Positions 37,148-50,997 of a DNA stretch of 64,000 bases are shown here, piece after piece. Within the stretch, counting starts at the first letter, position 1. Every line of letters starts with the position of its first letter. The notes beneath the pieces were generated by a model, which made no database searches, had not been told where the DNA came from, and saw nothing but the letters and a program-made list of their open reading frames with translations. Both the position numbers and the translations under genes were made by a program. Where the stretch lies: NCBI GenBank assembly GCA_947652605.1, contig CANTFG010000323.1, positions 62,001-126,000 on the forward strand, written 5' to 3'. The DNA comes from Elmis aenea (lineage: Eukaryota; Arthropoda; Insecta; Coleoptera; Elmidae).

Positions 37148-38082
37148 GGCTATATACTCTTTGCACTTTTTTCGACAGAAAAATCGATTTTCTTAAAACT
37201 ACAGCAAATGGCTTCAAACTACTTATACACGTTAGTTACGAGCAAGTTAAGGATTATTAGCCCCTAAATACGATTTTTAATTTTTCGCGAAAAATGGGAA
37301 AAGTACAAAGGCTATAGTCTTTGCACTTTTTTCGACCAAAAAAATCGATTTTCTTAAAACTACAGCAAATGGCTTCAAACTTCTTATACACGTTAGTTAT
37401 GAGAAAATTAAGGATTATTAGCCCCTAAATACGATTTTTAATTTTTTGAATAATTTTGTAAATTAAATTTCAAAATAGTTGAGACAAACGGCATTATACT
37501 AAGAAAAACAAACTCTATAACATGCTAAAATTTGAACAAAATGTAACAAGCCGTTTTCGAAAAAAAATTTCAAAATTTTTAATTTTTTGAATAATTTTGT
37601 AAATTAAATTTCAAAATAGTTGAGACAAACGGCATTATACTAAGAAAAATAAACTCTAAAACATGCTGAAAATGGAACAAAATGTAACGAGCCGTTTTCG
37701 AAAAAAAATTCAAAATTTTCAAAATTTTTAATTATTTGAATAATTTTGTAAATTAAATTTCAAAATAGTTGAGACAAACGGCATTATACTAAGAAAAACA
37801 AACTCTATAACATGCTAAAATTTGAACAAAATGTAACAAGCCGTTTTCGAAAAAACATTTCAAAATTTTCAATTTTTTGAATAATTTTGTAAATTAAATT
37901 TCAAAATAGTTGAGACAAACGGCATTATACTAAGAAAAATAAACTCTATAACATACTAAAATTTGAACAAAATCGTAAGAGCCGTTTTCGAGAAAAATTT
38001 TCAAAATTTTTAATTTTTTGAATAACTTTGTATATTAAATTTCAAAATAGTTGAGACAAACGGCATTATACTAAGAAAAAAA
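37148..38082. repeat. Higher-order unit 25: 2 A + 5 B (935 bp)
   Basis: Alpha joined to gamma through CGCG (beta missing). B starts at 37448 with order a-b-a-c plus the truncated copy: the 1095-bp abac unit minus one A monomer. Confidence 0.92.
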
Positions 38083-39888
38083 GGCTATATACTCTTTGCA
38101 CTTTTTTCGACAGAAAAATCGATTTTCTTAAAACTACAGCAAATGGCTTCAAACTACTTATACACGTTAGTTACGAGCAAGTTAAGGATTATTAGCCCCT
38201 AAATACGATTTTTAATTTTTCGTGAAAAATGGGAAAAGTACAAAGGCTATAGTCTTTGCACTTTTTTCGACCAAAAAAATCGATTTTCTTAAAACTACAG
38301 CAAATGGCTTCAAACTTCTTATACACGTTAGTTATGAGAAAATTAAGGATTATTAGCCCCTAAATACGATTTTTAATTTTTTGAATAATTTTGTAAATTA
38401 AATTTCAAAATAGTTGAGACAAACGGCATTATACTAAGAAAAACAAACTCTATAACATGCTAAAATTTGAACAAAATGTAACAAGCCGTTTTCGAAAAAA
38501 AATTTCAAAATTTTTAATTTTTTGAATAATTTTGTAAATTAAATTTCAAAATAGTTGAGACAAACGGCATTATACTAAGAAAAATAAACTCTAAAACATG
38601 CTGAAAATGGAACAAAATGTAACGAGCCGTTTTCGAAAAAAAATTCAAAATTTTCAAAATTTTTAATTTTTTGAATAATTTTGTAAATTAAATTTCAAAA
38701 TAGTTGAGACAAACGGCATTATACTAAGAAAAACAAACTCTATAACATGCTAAAATTTGAACAAAATGTAACAAGCCGTTTTCGAAAAAAAATTTCAAAA
38801 TTTTCAATTTTTTGAATAATTTTGTAAATTAAATTTCAAAATAGTTGAGACAAACGGCATTATACTAAGAAAAATAAACTCTAAAACATGCTGAAAATGG
38901 AACAAAATGTAACGAGCCGTTTTCGAAAAAAAATTCAAAATTTTCAAAATTTTTAATTTTTTGAATAATTTTGTAAATTAAATTTCAAAATAGTTGAGAC
39001 AAACGGCATTATACTAAGAAAAACAAACTCTATAACATGCTAAAATTTGAACAAAATGTAACAAGCCGTTTTCGAAAAAAAATTTCAAAATTTTTAATTT
39101 TTTGAATAATTTTGTAAATTAAATTTCAAAATAGTTGAGACAAACGGCATTATACTAAGAAAAATAAACTCTAAAACATGCTGAAAATGGAACAAAATGT
39201 AACGAGCCGTTTTCGAAAAAAAATTCAAAATTTTCAAAATTTTTAATTTTTTGAATAATTTTGTAAATTAAATTTCAAAATAGTTGAGACAAACGGCATT
39301 ATACTAAGAAAAACAAACTCTATAACATGCTAAAATTTGAACAAAATGTAACAAGCCGTTTTCGAAAAAAAATTTCAAAATTTTCAATTTTTTGAATAAT
39401 TTTGTAAATTAAATTTCAAAATAGTTGAGACAAACGGCATTATACTAAGAAAAATAAACTCTAAAACATGCTGAAAATGGAACAAAATGTAACGAGCCGT
39501 TTTCGAAAAAAAATTCAAAATTTTCAAAATTTTTAATTTTTTGAATAATTTTGTAAATTAAATTTCAAAATAGTTGAGACAAACGGCATTATACTAAGAA
39601 AAACAAACTCTATAACATGCTAAAATTTGAACAAAATGTAACAAGCCGTTTTCGAAAAAAAATTTCAAAATTTTCAATTTTTTGAATAATTTTGTAAATT
39701 AAATTTCAAAATAGTTGAGACAAACGGCATTATACTAAAAAAAAAAAAACTCTATAACATACTATAATTTGAACAAAATCGTAAGAGCCGTTTTCGAGAA
39801 AAATTTTCAAAATTTTTAATTTTTTGAATAACTTTGTATATTAAATTTCAAAATAGTTGAGACAAACGGCATTATACTAAGAAAAAAA
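38083..39888. repeat. Higher-order unit 26: 2 A + 11 B, near-perfect a-b dimer run (1806 bp)
   Basis: Alpha with CGTG joined to gamma. B starts at 38383 with order (a-b) x4, a, c plus the truncated copy, so a 290-bp dimer is repeated four times. The c is introduced by a run of 13 A (39737-39749) and reads ACTATAATTTG. Confidence 0.93.
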
Positions 39889-41136
39889 GGCTATATACTC
39901 TTTGCACTTTTTTCGACAGAAAAATCGATTTTCTTAAAACTACAGCAAATGGCTTCAAACTACTTATACACGTTAGTTACGAGCAAGTTAAGGATTATTA
40001 GCCCCTAAATACGATTTTTAATTTTTCGCGAAAAATGGGAAAAGTACAAAGGCTATAGTCTTTGCACTTTTTTCGACAAAAAAATCGATTTTCTTAAAAC
40101 TACAGCAAATGGCTTTAAACTTCTTATACACATTAGTTATGAGCAAATTAAGGATTATTAGCCCCTAAATACGATTTTTAATTTTTCGTGAAAAATGGGA
40201 AAAGTACAAAGGCTATAGTCTTTGCACTTTTTTCGACAAAAAAATCGATTTTCTTAAAACTACAGCAAATGGCTTCAAACTTCTTATACACATTAGTTAT
40301 GAGCAAATTAAGGATTATTAGCCCCTAAATACGATTTTTAATTTTTCGTGAAAAATGGGAAAAGTACAAAGGCTATAGTCTTTGCACTTTTTTCGACCAA
40401 AAAAATCGATTTTCTTAAAACTACAGCAAATGGCTTCAAACTGCTTATACACGTTAGTTATGAGAAAATTAAGGATTATTAGCCCCTAAATACGATTTTT
40501 AATTTTTTGAATAATTTTGTAAATTAAATTTCAAAATAGTTGAGACAAACGGCATTATACTAAGAAAAACAAACTCTATAACATGCTAAAATTTGAACAA
40601 AATGTAACAAGCCGTTTTCGAAAAAAATTTTAAAAATTTTTAATTTTTTGAATAATTTTGTAAATTAAATTTCAAACTAGTTGAGACAAACGGCATTATA
40701 CTAAAAAAAACAAACTCTATAACATGCTAAAATTTGAACAAAATGTAACAAGCCGTTTTCGAAAAAAAATTTTCAAAATTTTTAATTTTTTGAATAATTT
40801 TGTAAATTAAACTTCAAAATAGTTGAGACAAACGGCATTATACTAAGAAAAACAAACTCTATAACATGCTAAAATTTGAACAAAATGTAACAAGCCGTTT
40901 TCGAAAAAAAATTTCAAAATTTTTAATTTTTTGAATAATTTTGTAAATTAAATTTCAAAATAGTTGAGACAAACGGCATTATACTAAGAAAAATAAACTC
41001 TATAACATACTAAAATTTGAACAAAATCGTAAGAGGCGTTTTCGAGAAAAATTTTCAAAATTTTTAATTTTTTGAATAACTTTGTATATTAAATTTCAAA
41101 ATAGTTGAGACAAACGGCATTATACTAAGAAAAAAA
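39889..41136. repeat. Higher-order unit 27: 4 A + 5 B (1248 bp)
   Basis: A monomers start at 39889 (alpha), 40051 (beta), 40211 (beta) and 40371 (gamma), so beta is tandemly duplicated. B starts at 40509 with order a-a-a-c plus the truncated copy. It is repeated at 43583-44829. Confidence 0.93.
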
Positions 41137-42653
41137 GGCTATATACTCTTTGCACTTTTTTCGACAGAAAAATCGATTTTCTTAAAACTACAGCAAATGG
41201 CTTCAAACTACTTATACACGTTAGTTACGAGCAAGTTAAGGATTATTAGCCCCTAAATACGATTTTTAATTTTTCGCGAAAAATGGGAAAAGTACAAAGG
41301 CTATAGTCTTTGCACTTTTTTCGACAAAAAAATCGATTTTCTTAAAACTACAGCAAATGGCTTCAAACTTCTTATACACATTAGTTATGAGCAAATTAAG
41401 GATTATTAGCCCCTAAATACGATTTTTAATTTTTCGTGAAAAATGGGAAAAGTACAAAGGCTATAGTCTTTGCACTTTTTTCGACCAAAAAAATCGATTT
41501 TCTTAAAACTACAGCAAATGGCTTCAAACTGCTTATACACGTTAGTTATGAGAAAATTAAGGATTATTAGCCCCTAAATACGATTTTTAATTTTTTGAAT
41601 AATTTTGTAAATTAAATTTCAAAATAGTTGAGACAAACGGCATTATACTAAGAAAAACAAACTCTATAACATGCTAAAATTTGAACAAAATGTAACAAGC
41701 CGTTTTCGAAAAAAATTTCAAAATTTTTAATTTTTTGAATAATTTTGTAAATTAAATTTCAAAATAGTTGAGACAAACGGCATTATACTAAGAAAAACAA
41801 ACTCTATAACATGCTAAAATTTGAACAAAATGTAACAAGCCGTTTTCGAAAAAAAATTTCAAAATTTTTAATTTTTTGAATAATTTTGTAAATTAAATTT
41901 CAAAATAGTTGAGGCAAACGGCATTATACTAAGAAAAATAAACTCTATAACATGCTAAAATTTGAACAAAATGTAACAAGCCGTTTTCGAAAAAAAATTT
42001 CAAAATTTTTAATTTTTTGAATAATTTTGTAAATTAAATTTCAAAATAGTTGAAGCAAACGGCATTATACTAAGAAAAATAAACTCTATAACATGCTAAA
42101 ATTTGAACAAAATGTAACAAGCCGTTTTCGAAAAAAAATTTCAAAATTTTTAATTTTTTGAATAATTTTGTAAATTAAATTTCAAAATAGTTGAGACAAA
42201 CGGCATTATACTAAGAAAAATAAACTCTAAAACATGCTGAAAATGGAACAAAATGTAACGAGCCGTTTTCGAAAAAAAATTTAAAATTTTCAAAATTTTT
42301 AATTTTTTGAATAATTTTGTAAATTAAATTTCAAAATAGTTGAGACAAACGGCAATATACTAAAAAAAACAAACTCTTTAACATGCTAAAATTTGAACAA
42401 AATGTAACAAGCCGTTTTCGAAAAAAAATTTCAAAATTTTCAATTTTTTAAATAATTTTGTAAATTAAATTTCAAAATAGTTGAGACAAACGGCATTATA
42501 CTAAGAAAAATAAACTCTATAACATACTAAAATTTGAACAAAATCGTAAGAGCCGTTTTCGAGAAAAATTTTCAAAATTTTTAATTTTTTGAATAACTTT
42601 GTATATTAAATTTCAAAATAGTTGAGACAAACGGCATTATACTAAGAAAAAAA
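41137..42653. repeat. Higher-order unit 28: 3 A + 8 B (1517 bp)
   Basis: B starts at 41597 with order a-a-a-a-b-a-c plus the truncated copy. Private markers are TTGAGGCAAACGG, TTGAAGCAAACGG, AACTCTTTAACATG and a b with AAATTTAAAATTTTC. All recur in 44830-46347. Confidence 0.93.
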
Positions 42654-43582
42654 GGCTATATACTCTTTGCACTTTTTTCGACAAAAAAATCGATTTTCTT
42701 AAAACTACAGCAAATGGCTTCAAACTTCTTATACACATTAGTTATGAGCAAATTAAGGATTATTAGCCCCTAAATACGATTTTTAATTTTTCGTGAAAAA
42801 TGGGAAAAGTACAAAGGCTATAGTCTTTGCACTTTTTTCGACCAAAAAAATCGATTTTCTTAAAACTACAGCAAATGGCTTCAAACTTCTTATACACGTT
42901 AGTTATGAGAAAATTAAGGATTATTAGCCCCTAAATACGATTTTTAATTTTTTGAATAATTTTGTAAATTAAATTTCAAAATAGTTGATACAAACGGCAT
43001 TATACTAAGAAAAACAAACTCTATAACATGCTAAAATTTGAACAAAATGTAACAAGCCGTTTTCGAAAAAAAATTTCAAAATTTTCAATTTTTTGAATAA
43101 TTTTGTAAATTAAATTTCAAAATAGTTGAGACAAACGGCATTATACTAAAAAAAAAAAAACTCTATAACATACTATAATTTGAACAAAATCGTAAGAGCC
43201 GTTTTCGAGAAAAATTTTCAAAATTTTTAATTTTTTGAATAATTTTGTAAATTAAATTTCAAAATAGTTGAGACAAACGGCATTATACTAAGAAAAACAA
43301 ACTCTATAACATGCTAAAATTTGAACAAAATGTAACAAGCCGTTTTCGAAAAAAAATTTCAAAATTTTCAATTTTTTGAATAATTTTGTAAATTAAATTT
43401 CAAAATAGTTGAGACAAACGGCATTATACTAAAAAAAAAAAAACTCTATAACATACTATAATTTGAACAAAATCGTAAGAGCCGTTTTCGAGAAAAATTT
43501 TCAAAATTTTTAATTTTTTGAATAACTTTGTATATTAAATTTCAAAATAGTTGAGACAAACGGCATTATACTAAGAAAAAAA
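42654..43582. repeat. Higher-order unit 29: 2 A + 5 B (929 bp)
   Basis: The first A has the alpha start GGCTATATACTC but a beta body (GACAAAAAAATCG, CACATTAG), followed by gamma. B starts at 42954 with order a-c-a-c plus the truncated copy; the first c reverts to an a-type tail. Each c is preceded by a run of 13 A (43148-43160 and 43431-43443), so the a-c pair is a 283-bp tandem duplication. First B has TTGATACAAACGG. Confidence 0.92.
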
Positions 43583-44829
43583 GGCTATATACTCTTTGCA
43601 CTTTTTTCGACAGAAAAATCGATTTTCTTAAAACTACAGCAAATGGCTTCAAACTACTTATACACGTTAGTTACGAGCAAGTTAAGGATTATTAGCCCCT
43701 AAATACGATTTTTAATTTTTCGCGAAAAATGGGAAAAGTACAAAGGCTATAGTCTTTGCACTTTTTTCGACAAAAAAATCGATTTTCTTAAAACTACAGC
43801 AAATGGCTTTAAACTTCTTATACACATTAGTTATGAGCAAATTAAGGATTATTAGCCCCTAAATACGATTTTTAATTTTTCGTGAAAAATGGGAAAAGTA
43901 CAAAGGCTATAGTCTTTGCACTTTTTTCGACAAAAAAATCGATTTTCTTAAAACTACAGCAAATGGCTTCAAACTTCTTATACACATTAGTTATGAGCAA
44001 ATTAAGGATTATTAGCCCCTAAATACGATTTTTAATTTTTCGTGAAAAATGGGAAAAGTACAAAGGCTATAGTCTTTGCACTTTTTTCGACCAAAAAAAT
44101 CGATTTTCTTAAAACTACAGCAAATGGCTTCAAACTGCTTATACACGTTAGTTATGAGAAAATTAAGGATTATTAGCCCCTAAATACGATTTTTAATTTT
44201 TTGAATAATTTTGTAAATTAAATTTCAAAATAGTTGAGACAAACGGCATTATACTAAGAAAAACAAACTCTATAACATGCTAAAATTTGAACAAAATGTA
44301 ACAAGCCGTTTTCGAAAAAAATTTTAAAAATTTTTAATTTTTTGAATATTTTGTAAATTAAATTTCAAACTAGTTGAGACAAACGGCATTATACTAAAAA
44401 AAACAAACTCTATAACATGCTAAAATTTGAACAAAATGTAACAAGCCGTTTTCGAAAAAAAATTTTCAAAATTTTTAATTTTTTGAATAATTTTGTAAAT
44501 TAAACTTCAAAATAGTTGAGACAAACGGCATTATACTAAGAAAAACAAACTCTATAACATGCTAAAATTTGAACAAAATGTAACAAGCCGTTTTCGAAAA
44601 AAAATTTCAAAATTTTTAATTTTTTGAATAATTTTGTAAATTAAATTTCAAAATAGTTGAGACAAACGGCATTATACTAAGAAAAATAAACTCTATAACA
44701 TACTAAAATTTGAACAAAATCGTAAGAGCCGTTTTCGAGAAAAATTTTCAAAATTTTTAATTTTTTGAATAACTTTGTATATTAAATTTCAAAATAGTTG
44801 AGACAAACGGCATTATACTAAGAAAAAAA
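43583..44829. repeat. Higher-order unit 30: 4 A + 5 B (1247 bp)
   Basis: A monomers start at 43583, 43745, 43905 and 44065 (alpha, beta, beta, gamma). B starts at 44203 with order a-a-a-c plus the truncated copy. It duplicates 39889-41136, with small changes such as GAATATTTTG near 44344. Confidence 0.93.
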
Positions 44830-46347
44830 GGCTATATACTCTTTGCACTTTTTTCGACAGAAAAATCGATTTTCTTAAAACTACAGCAAATGGCTTCAAA
44901 CTACTTATACACGTTAGTTACGAGCAAGTTAAGGATTATTAGCCCCTAAATACGATTTTTAATTTTTCGCGAAAAATGGGAAAAGTACAAAGGCTATAGT
45001 CTTTGCACTTTTTTCGACAAAAAAATCGATTTTCTTAAAACTACAGCAAATGGCTTCAAACTTCTTATACACATTAGTTATGAGCAAATTAAGGATTATT
45101 AGCCCCTAAATACGATTTTTAATTTTTCGTGAAAAATGGGAAAAGTACAAAGGCTATAGTCTTTGCACTTTTTTCGACCAAAAAAATCGATTTTCTTAAA
45201 ACTACAGCAAATGGCTTCAAACTGCTTATACACGTTAGTTATGAGAAAATTAAGGATTATTAGCCCCTAAATACGATTTTTAATTTTTTGAATAATTTTG
45301 TAAATTAAATTTCAAAATAGTTGAGACAAACGGCATTATACTAAGAAAAACAAACTCTATAACATGCTAAAATTTGAACAAAATGTAACAAGCCGTTTTC
45401 GAAAAAAATTTTAAAAATTTTTAATTTTTTGAATAATTTTGTAAATTAAATTTCAAAATAGTTGAGACAAACGGCATTATACTAAGAAAAACAAACTCTA
45501 TAACATGCTAAAATTTGAACAAAATGTAACAAGCCGTTTTCGAAAAAAAATTTCAAAATTTTTAATTTTTTGAATAATTTTGTAAATTAAATTTCAAAAT
45601 AGTTGAGGCAAACGGCATTATACTAAGAAAAATAAACTCTATAACATGCTAAAATTTGAACAAAATGTAACAAGCCGTTTTCGAAAAAAAATTTCAAAAT
45701 TTTTAATTTTTTGAATAATTTTGTAAATTAAATTTCAAAATAGTTGAAGCAAACGGCATTATACTAAGAAAAATAAACTCTATAACATGCTAAAATTTGA
45801 ACAAAATGTAACAAGCCGTTTTCGAAAAAAAATTTCAAAATTTTTAATTTTTTGAATAATTTTGTAAATTAAATTTCAAAATAGTTGAGACAAACGGCAT
45901 TATACTAAGAAAAATAAACTCTAAAACATGCTGAAAATGGAACAAAATGTAACGAGCCGTTTTCGAAAAAAAATTTAAAATTTTCAAAATTTTTAATTTT
46001 TTGAATAATTTTGTAAATTAAATTTCAAAATAGTTGAGACAAACGGCAATATACTAAAAAAAACAAACTCTTTAACATGCTAAAATTTGAACAAAATGTA
46101 ACAAGCCGTTTTCGAAAAAAAATTTCAAAATTTTCAATTTTTTAAATAATTTTGTAAATTAAATTTCAAAATAGTTGAGACAAACGGCATTATACTAAGA
46201 AAAATAAACTCTATAACATACTAAAATTTGAACAAAATCGTAAGAGCCGTTTTCGAGAAAAATTTTCAAAATTTTTAATTTTTTGAATAACTTTGTATAT
46301 TAAATTTCAAAATAGTTGAGACAAACGGCATTATACTAAGAAAAAAA
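44830..46347. repeat. Higher-order unit 31: 3 A + 8 B (1518 bp)
   Basis: B starts at 45290 with order a-a-a-a-b-a-c plus the truncated copy. It duplicates 41137-42653 and shares its TTGAGGC, TTGAAGC and CTCTTTAAC variants. Confidence 0.93.
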
Positions 46348-47713
46348 GGCTATATACTCTTTGCACTTTTTTCGACAAAAAAATCGATTTTCTTAAAACT
46401 ACAGCAAATGGCTTCAAACTTCTTATACACATTAGTTATGAGCAAATTAAGGATTATTAGCCCCTAAATACGATTTTTAATTTTTCGTGAAAAATGGGAA
46501 AAGTACAAAGGCTATAGTCTTTGCACTTTTTTCGACCAAAAAAATCGATTTTCTTAAAACTACAGCAAATGGCTTCAAACTTCTTATACACGTTAGTTAT
46601 GAGAAAATTAAGGATTATTAGCCCCTAAATACGATTTTTAATTTTTTGAATAATTTTGTAAATTAAATTTCAAAATAGTTGATACAAACGGCATTATACT
46701 AAGAAAAACAAACTCTATAACATGCTAAAATTTGAATAAAATGTAACGAGCCGTTTTCGAAAAAAAATTTCAAAATTTTTAATTTTTTGAATAATTCTGT
46801 AAATTAAATTTCAAAATAGTTGAGACAAACGGCATTATACTAAGAAAAATTAACTCTATAACATGCTGAAAATAGAACAAAATGTAACAAGCCGTTTTCG
46901 AAAAAATTTTCAAAATTTTCAAAATTTTTAATTTTTTGAATAATTTTGTAAATTAAATTTCAAAATAGTTGAGACAAACGGCATTATACTAAGAAAAACA
47001 AACTCTATAACATGCTAAAATTTGAACAAAATGTAACAAGCCGTTTTCGAAAAAAATTTTCAAAATTTTTAATTTTTTGAATAATTTTGTAAATTAAATT
47101 TCAAAATAGTTGAGACAAACGGCATTATACTAAGAAAAACAAACTCTATAACATGCTAAAATTTGAACAAAATGTAACAAGCCGTTTTCGAAAAAAAATT
47201 TCAAAATTTTTAATTTTTTGAATAATTTTGTAAATTAAATTTCAAAATAGTTGAGACAAACGGCATTATACTAAGAAAAATAAACTCTAAAACATGCTGA
47301 AAATGGAACAAAATGTAACGAGCCGTTTTCGAAAAAAAATTCAAAATTTTCAAAATTTTTAATTTTTTGAATAATTTTGTAAATTAAATTTCAAAATAGT
47401 TGAGACAAACGGCATTATACTAAGAAAAACAAACTCTATAACATGCTAAAATTTGAACAAAATGTAACAAGCCGTTTTCGAAAAAAAATTTCAAAATTTT
47501 TAATTTTTTGAATAATTTTGTAAATTAAATTTCAAAATAGTTGAGACAAACGGCATTATACTAAGAAAAATAAACTCTATAACATACTAAAATTTGAACA
47601 AAATCGTAAGAGCCGTTTTCGAGAAAAATTTTCAAAATTTTTAATTTTTTGAATAACTTTGTATATTAAATTTCAAAATAGTTGAGACAAACGGCATTAT
47701 ACTAAGAAAAAAA
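46348..47713. repeat. Higher-order unit 32: 2 A + 8 B (1366 bp)
   Basis: The first A is the alpha/beta fusion also seen at 42654, and the first B has TTGATACAAACGG near 46680. After that the unit diverges from its duplicate: B from 46648 has order a-d-a-a-b-a-c plus the truncated copy. The d has AAATTAACTC and AAAAAATTTTCAAAATTTTC variants. Confidence 0.92.
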
Positions 47714-48808
47714 GGCTATATACTCTTTGCACTTTTTTCGACAGAAAAATCGATTTTCTTAAAACTACAGCAAATGGCTTCAAACTACTTATACACGTTA
47801 GTTACGAGCAAGTTAAGGATTATTAGCCCCTAAATACGATTTTTAATTTTTCGCGAAAAATGGGAAAAGTACAAAGGCTATAGTCTTTGCACTTTTTTCG
47901 ACAAAAAAATCGATTTTCTTAAAACTACAGCAAATGGCTTCAAACTTCTTATACACATTAGTTATGAGCAAATTAAGGATTATTAGCCCCTAAATACGAT
48001 TTTTAATTTTTCGTGAAAAATGGGAAAAGTACAAAGGCTATAGTCTTTGCACTTTTTTCGACCAAAAAAATCGATTTTCTTAAAACTACAGCAAATGGCT
48101 TCAAACTTCTTATACACGTTAGTTATGAGAAAATTAAGGATTATTAGCCCCTAAATACGATTTTTAATTTTTTGAATAATTTTGTAAATTAAATTTCAAA
48201 ATAGTTGAGACAAACGGCATTATACTAAGAAAAACAAACTCTATAACATGCTAAAATTTGAACAAAATGTAACAAGCCGTTTTCGAAAAAAAATTTAAAA
48301 ATTTTTAATTTTTTGAATAATTTTGTAAATTAAATTTCAAAATAGTTGAGACAAACGGCATTATACTCAGAAAAATAAACTCTAAAACAAGCTGAAAATG
48401 GAACAAAATATAACGAGCCGTTTTCGAAAAAAAATTCAAAATTTTCAAAATTTTTAATTTTTTGAATAATTTTGTAAATTAAATTTCAAAATAGTTGAGA
48501 CAAACGGCATTATACTAAGAAAAACAAACTCTATAACATGCTAACATTTGAACAAAATGTAACAAGCCGTTTTCGAAAAAAAATTTCAAAATTTTCAATT
48601 TTTTGAATAATTTTGTAAATTAAATTTCAAAATAGTTGAGACAAACGGCATTATACTAAAAAAAATAAACTCTATAACATACTAAAATTTGAACAAAATC
48701 GTAAGAGCCGTTTTCGAGAAAAATTTTCAAAATTTTTAATTTTTTGAATAACTTTGTATATTAAATTTCAAAATAGTTGAGACAAACGGCATTATACTAA
48801 GAAAAAAA
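47714..48808. repeat. Higher-order unit 33: 3 A + 5 B (1095 bp, abac type)
   Basis: B starts at 48174 with order a-b-a-c plus the truncated copy. The b has private changes: TATACTCAG, AAAACAAGCTG and AAAATATAACGAG. The next a has GCTAACATTTG. Confidence 0.93.
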
Positions 48809-49902
48809 GGCTATATACTCTTTGCACTTTTTTCGACAGAAAAATCGATTTTCTTAAAACTACAGCAAATGGCTTCAAACTACTTATACACGTTAGTTAC
48901 GAGCAAGTTAAGGATTATTAGCCCCTAAATACGATTTTTAATTTTTCGCGAAAAATGGGAAAAGTACAAAGGCTATAGTCTTTGCACTTTTTTCGACAAA
49001 AAAATCGATTTTCTTAAAACTACAGCAAATGGCTTCAAACTTCTTATACACATTAGTTATGAGCAAATTAAGGATTATTAGCCCCTAAATACGATTTTTA
49101 ATTTTTCGTGAAAAATGGGAAAAGTACAAAGGCTATAGTCTTTGCACTTTTTTCGACCAAAAAAATCGATTTTCTTAAAACTACAGCAAATGGCTTCAAA
49201 CTTCTTATACACGTTAGTTATGAGAAAATTAAGGATTATTAGCCCCTAAATACGATTTTTAATTTTTTGAATAATTTTGTAAATTAAATTTCAAAATAGT
49301 TGAGACAAACGGCATTATACTAAGAAAAACAAACTCTATAACATGCTAAAATTTGAACAAAATGTAACAAGCCGTTTTCGAAAAAAAATTTCAAAATTTT
49401 TAATTTTTTGAATAATTTTGTAAATTAAATTTTAAAATAGTTGAGACAAACGGCATTATACTAAGAAAAATAAACTCTAAAACATGCTGAAAATGGAACA
49501 AAATGTAACGAGCCGTTTTCGAAAAAAAATTCAAAATTTTCAAAATTTTTAATTATTTGAATAATTTTGTAAATTAAATTTCAAAATAGTTGAGACAAAC
49601 GGCATTATACTAAGAAAAACAAACTCTATAACATGCTAAAATTTGAACAAAATGTAACAAGCCGTTTTCGAAAAAAATTTCAAAATTTTCAATTTTTTGA
49701 ATAATTTTGTAAATTAAATTTCAAAATAGTTGAGACAAACGGCATTATACTAAGAAAAATAAACTCTATAACATACTAAAATTTGAACAAAATCGTAAGA
49801 GCCGTTTTCGAGAAAAATTTTCAAAATTTTTAATTTTTTGAATAACTTTGTATATTAAATTTCAAAATAGTTGAGACAAACGGCATTATACTAAGAAAAA
49901 AA
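48809..49902. repeat. Higher-order unit 34: 3 A + 5 B (1094 bp, abac type)
   Basis: B starts at 49269 with order a-b-a-c plus the truncated copy. The b opens after TTAAATTTTAAAATAG (near 49425), shared with the next unit. One A is lost in the GAAAAAAATTTC tract near 49670. Confidence 0.93.
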
Positions 49903-50997
49903 GGCTATATACTCTTTGCACTTTTTTCGACAGAAAAATCGATTTTCTTAAAACTACAGCAAATGGCTTCAAACTACTTATACACGTTAGTTACGAGCAA
50001 GTTAAGGATTATTAGCCCCTAAATACGATTTTTAATTTTTCGCGAAAAATGGGAAAAGTACAAAGGCTATAGTCTTTGCACTTTTTTCGACAAAAAAATC
50101 GATTTTCTTAAAACTACAGCAAATGGCTACAAACTTCTTATACACATTAGTTATGAGCAAATTAAGGATTATTAGCCCCTAAATACGATTTTTAATTTTT
50201 CGTGAAAAATGGGAAAAGTACAAAGGCTATAGTCTTTGCACTTTTTTCGACCAAAAAAATCGATTTTCTTAAAACTACAGCAAATGGCTTCAAACTTCTT
50301 ATACACGTTAGTTATGAGAAAATTAAGGATTATTAGCCCCTAAATACGATTTTTAATTTTTTGAATAATTTTGTAAATTAAATTTCAAAATAGTTGAGAC
50401 AAACGGCATTATACTAAGAAAAACAAACTCTATAACATGCTAAAATTTGAACAAAATGTAACAAGCCGTTTTCGAAAAAAAATTTCAAAATTTTTAATTT
50501 TTTGAATAATTTTGTAAATTAAATTTTAAAATAGTTGAGACAAACGGCATTATACTAAGAAAAATAAACTCTAAAACATGCTGAAAATGGAACAAAATGT
50601 AACGAGCCGTTTTCGAAAAAAAATTCAAAATTTTCAAAATTTTTAATTATTTGAATAATTTTGTAAATTAAATTTCAAAATAGTTGAGACAAACGGCATT
50701 ATACTAAGAAAAACAAACTCTATAACATGCTAAAATTTGAACAAAATGTAACAAGCCGTTTTCGAAAAAAAATTTCAAAATTTTTAATTTTTTGAATAAT
50801 TTTGTAAATTAAATTTCAAAATAGTTGAGACAAACGGCATTATACTAAGAAAAATAAACTCTATAACATACTAAAATTTGAACAAAATCGTAAGAGCCGT
50901 TTTCGAGAAAAATTTTCAAAATTTTTAATTTTTTGAATAACTTTGTATATTAAATTTCAAAATAGTTGAGACAAACGGCATTATACTAAGAAAAAAA
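49903..50997. repeat. Higher-order unit 35: 3 A + 5 B (1095 bp, abac type)
   Basis: B starts at 50363 with order a-b-a-c plus the truncated copy: a tandem duplicate of the preceding unit. Beta carries GGCTACAAACTTC near 50126, shared with the following unit near 51221. Confidence 0.93.

Larger units (their letters stand above)
39737..43020. repeat. Segmental duplication 3, copy I (partner 43431-46714)
   Basis: A block of about 3.3 kb from the 13-A run at 39737 through two whole units to the TTGATACAAACGG copy at 42986. It repeats at offset 3694 bp, and the two copies are almost adjacent. Confidence 0.9.
43431..46714. repeat. Segmental duplication 3, copy II (partner 39737-43020)
   Basis: Second copy of the 3694-bp tandem duplication, with the same A-block sizes (4, 3, then the alpha/beta fusion), the same B orders and the same private variants. 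It diverges just after 46.72 kb. Confidence 0.9.
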
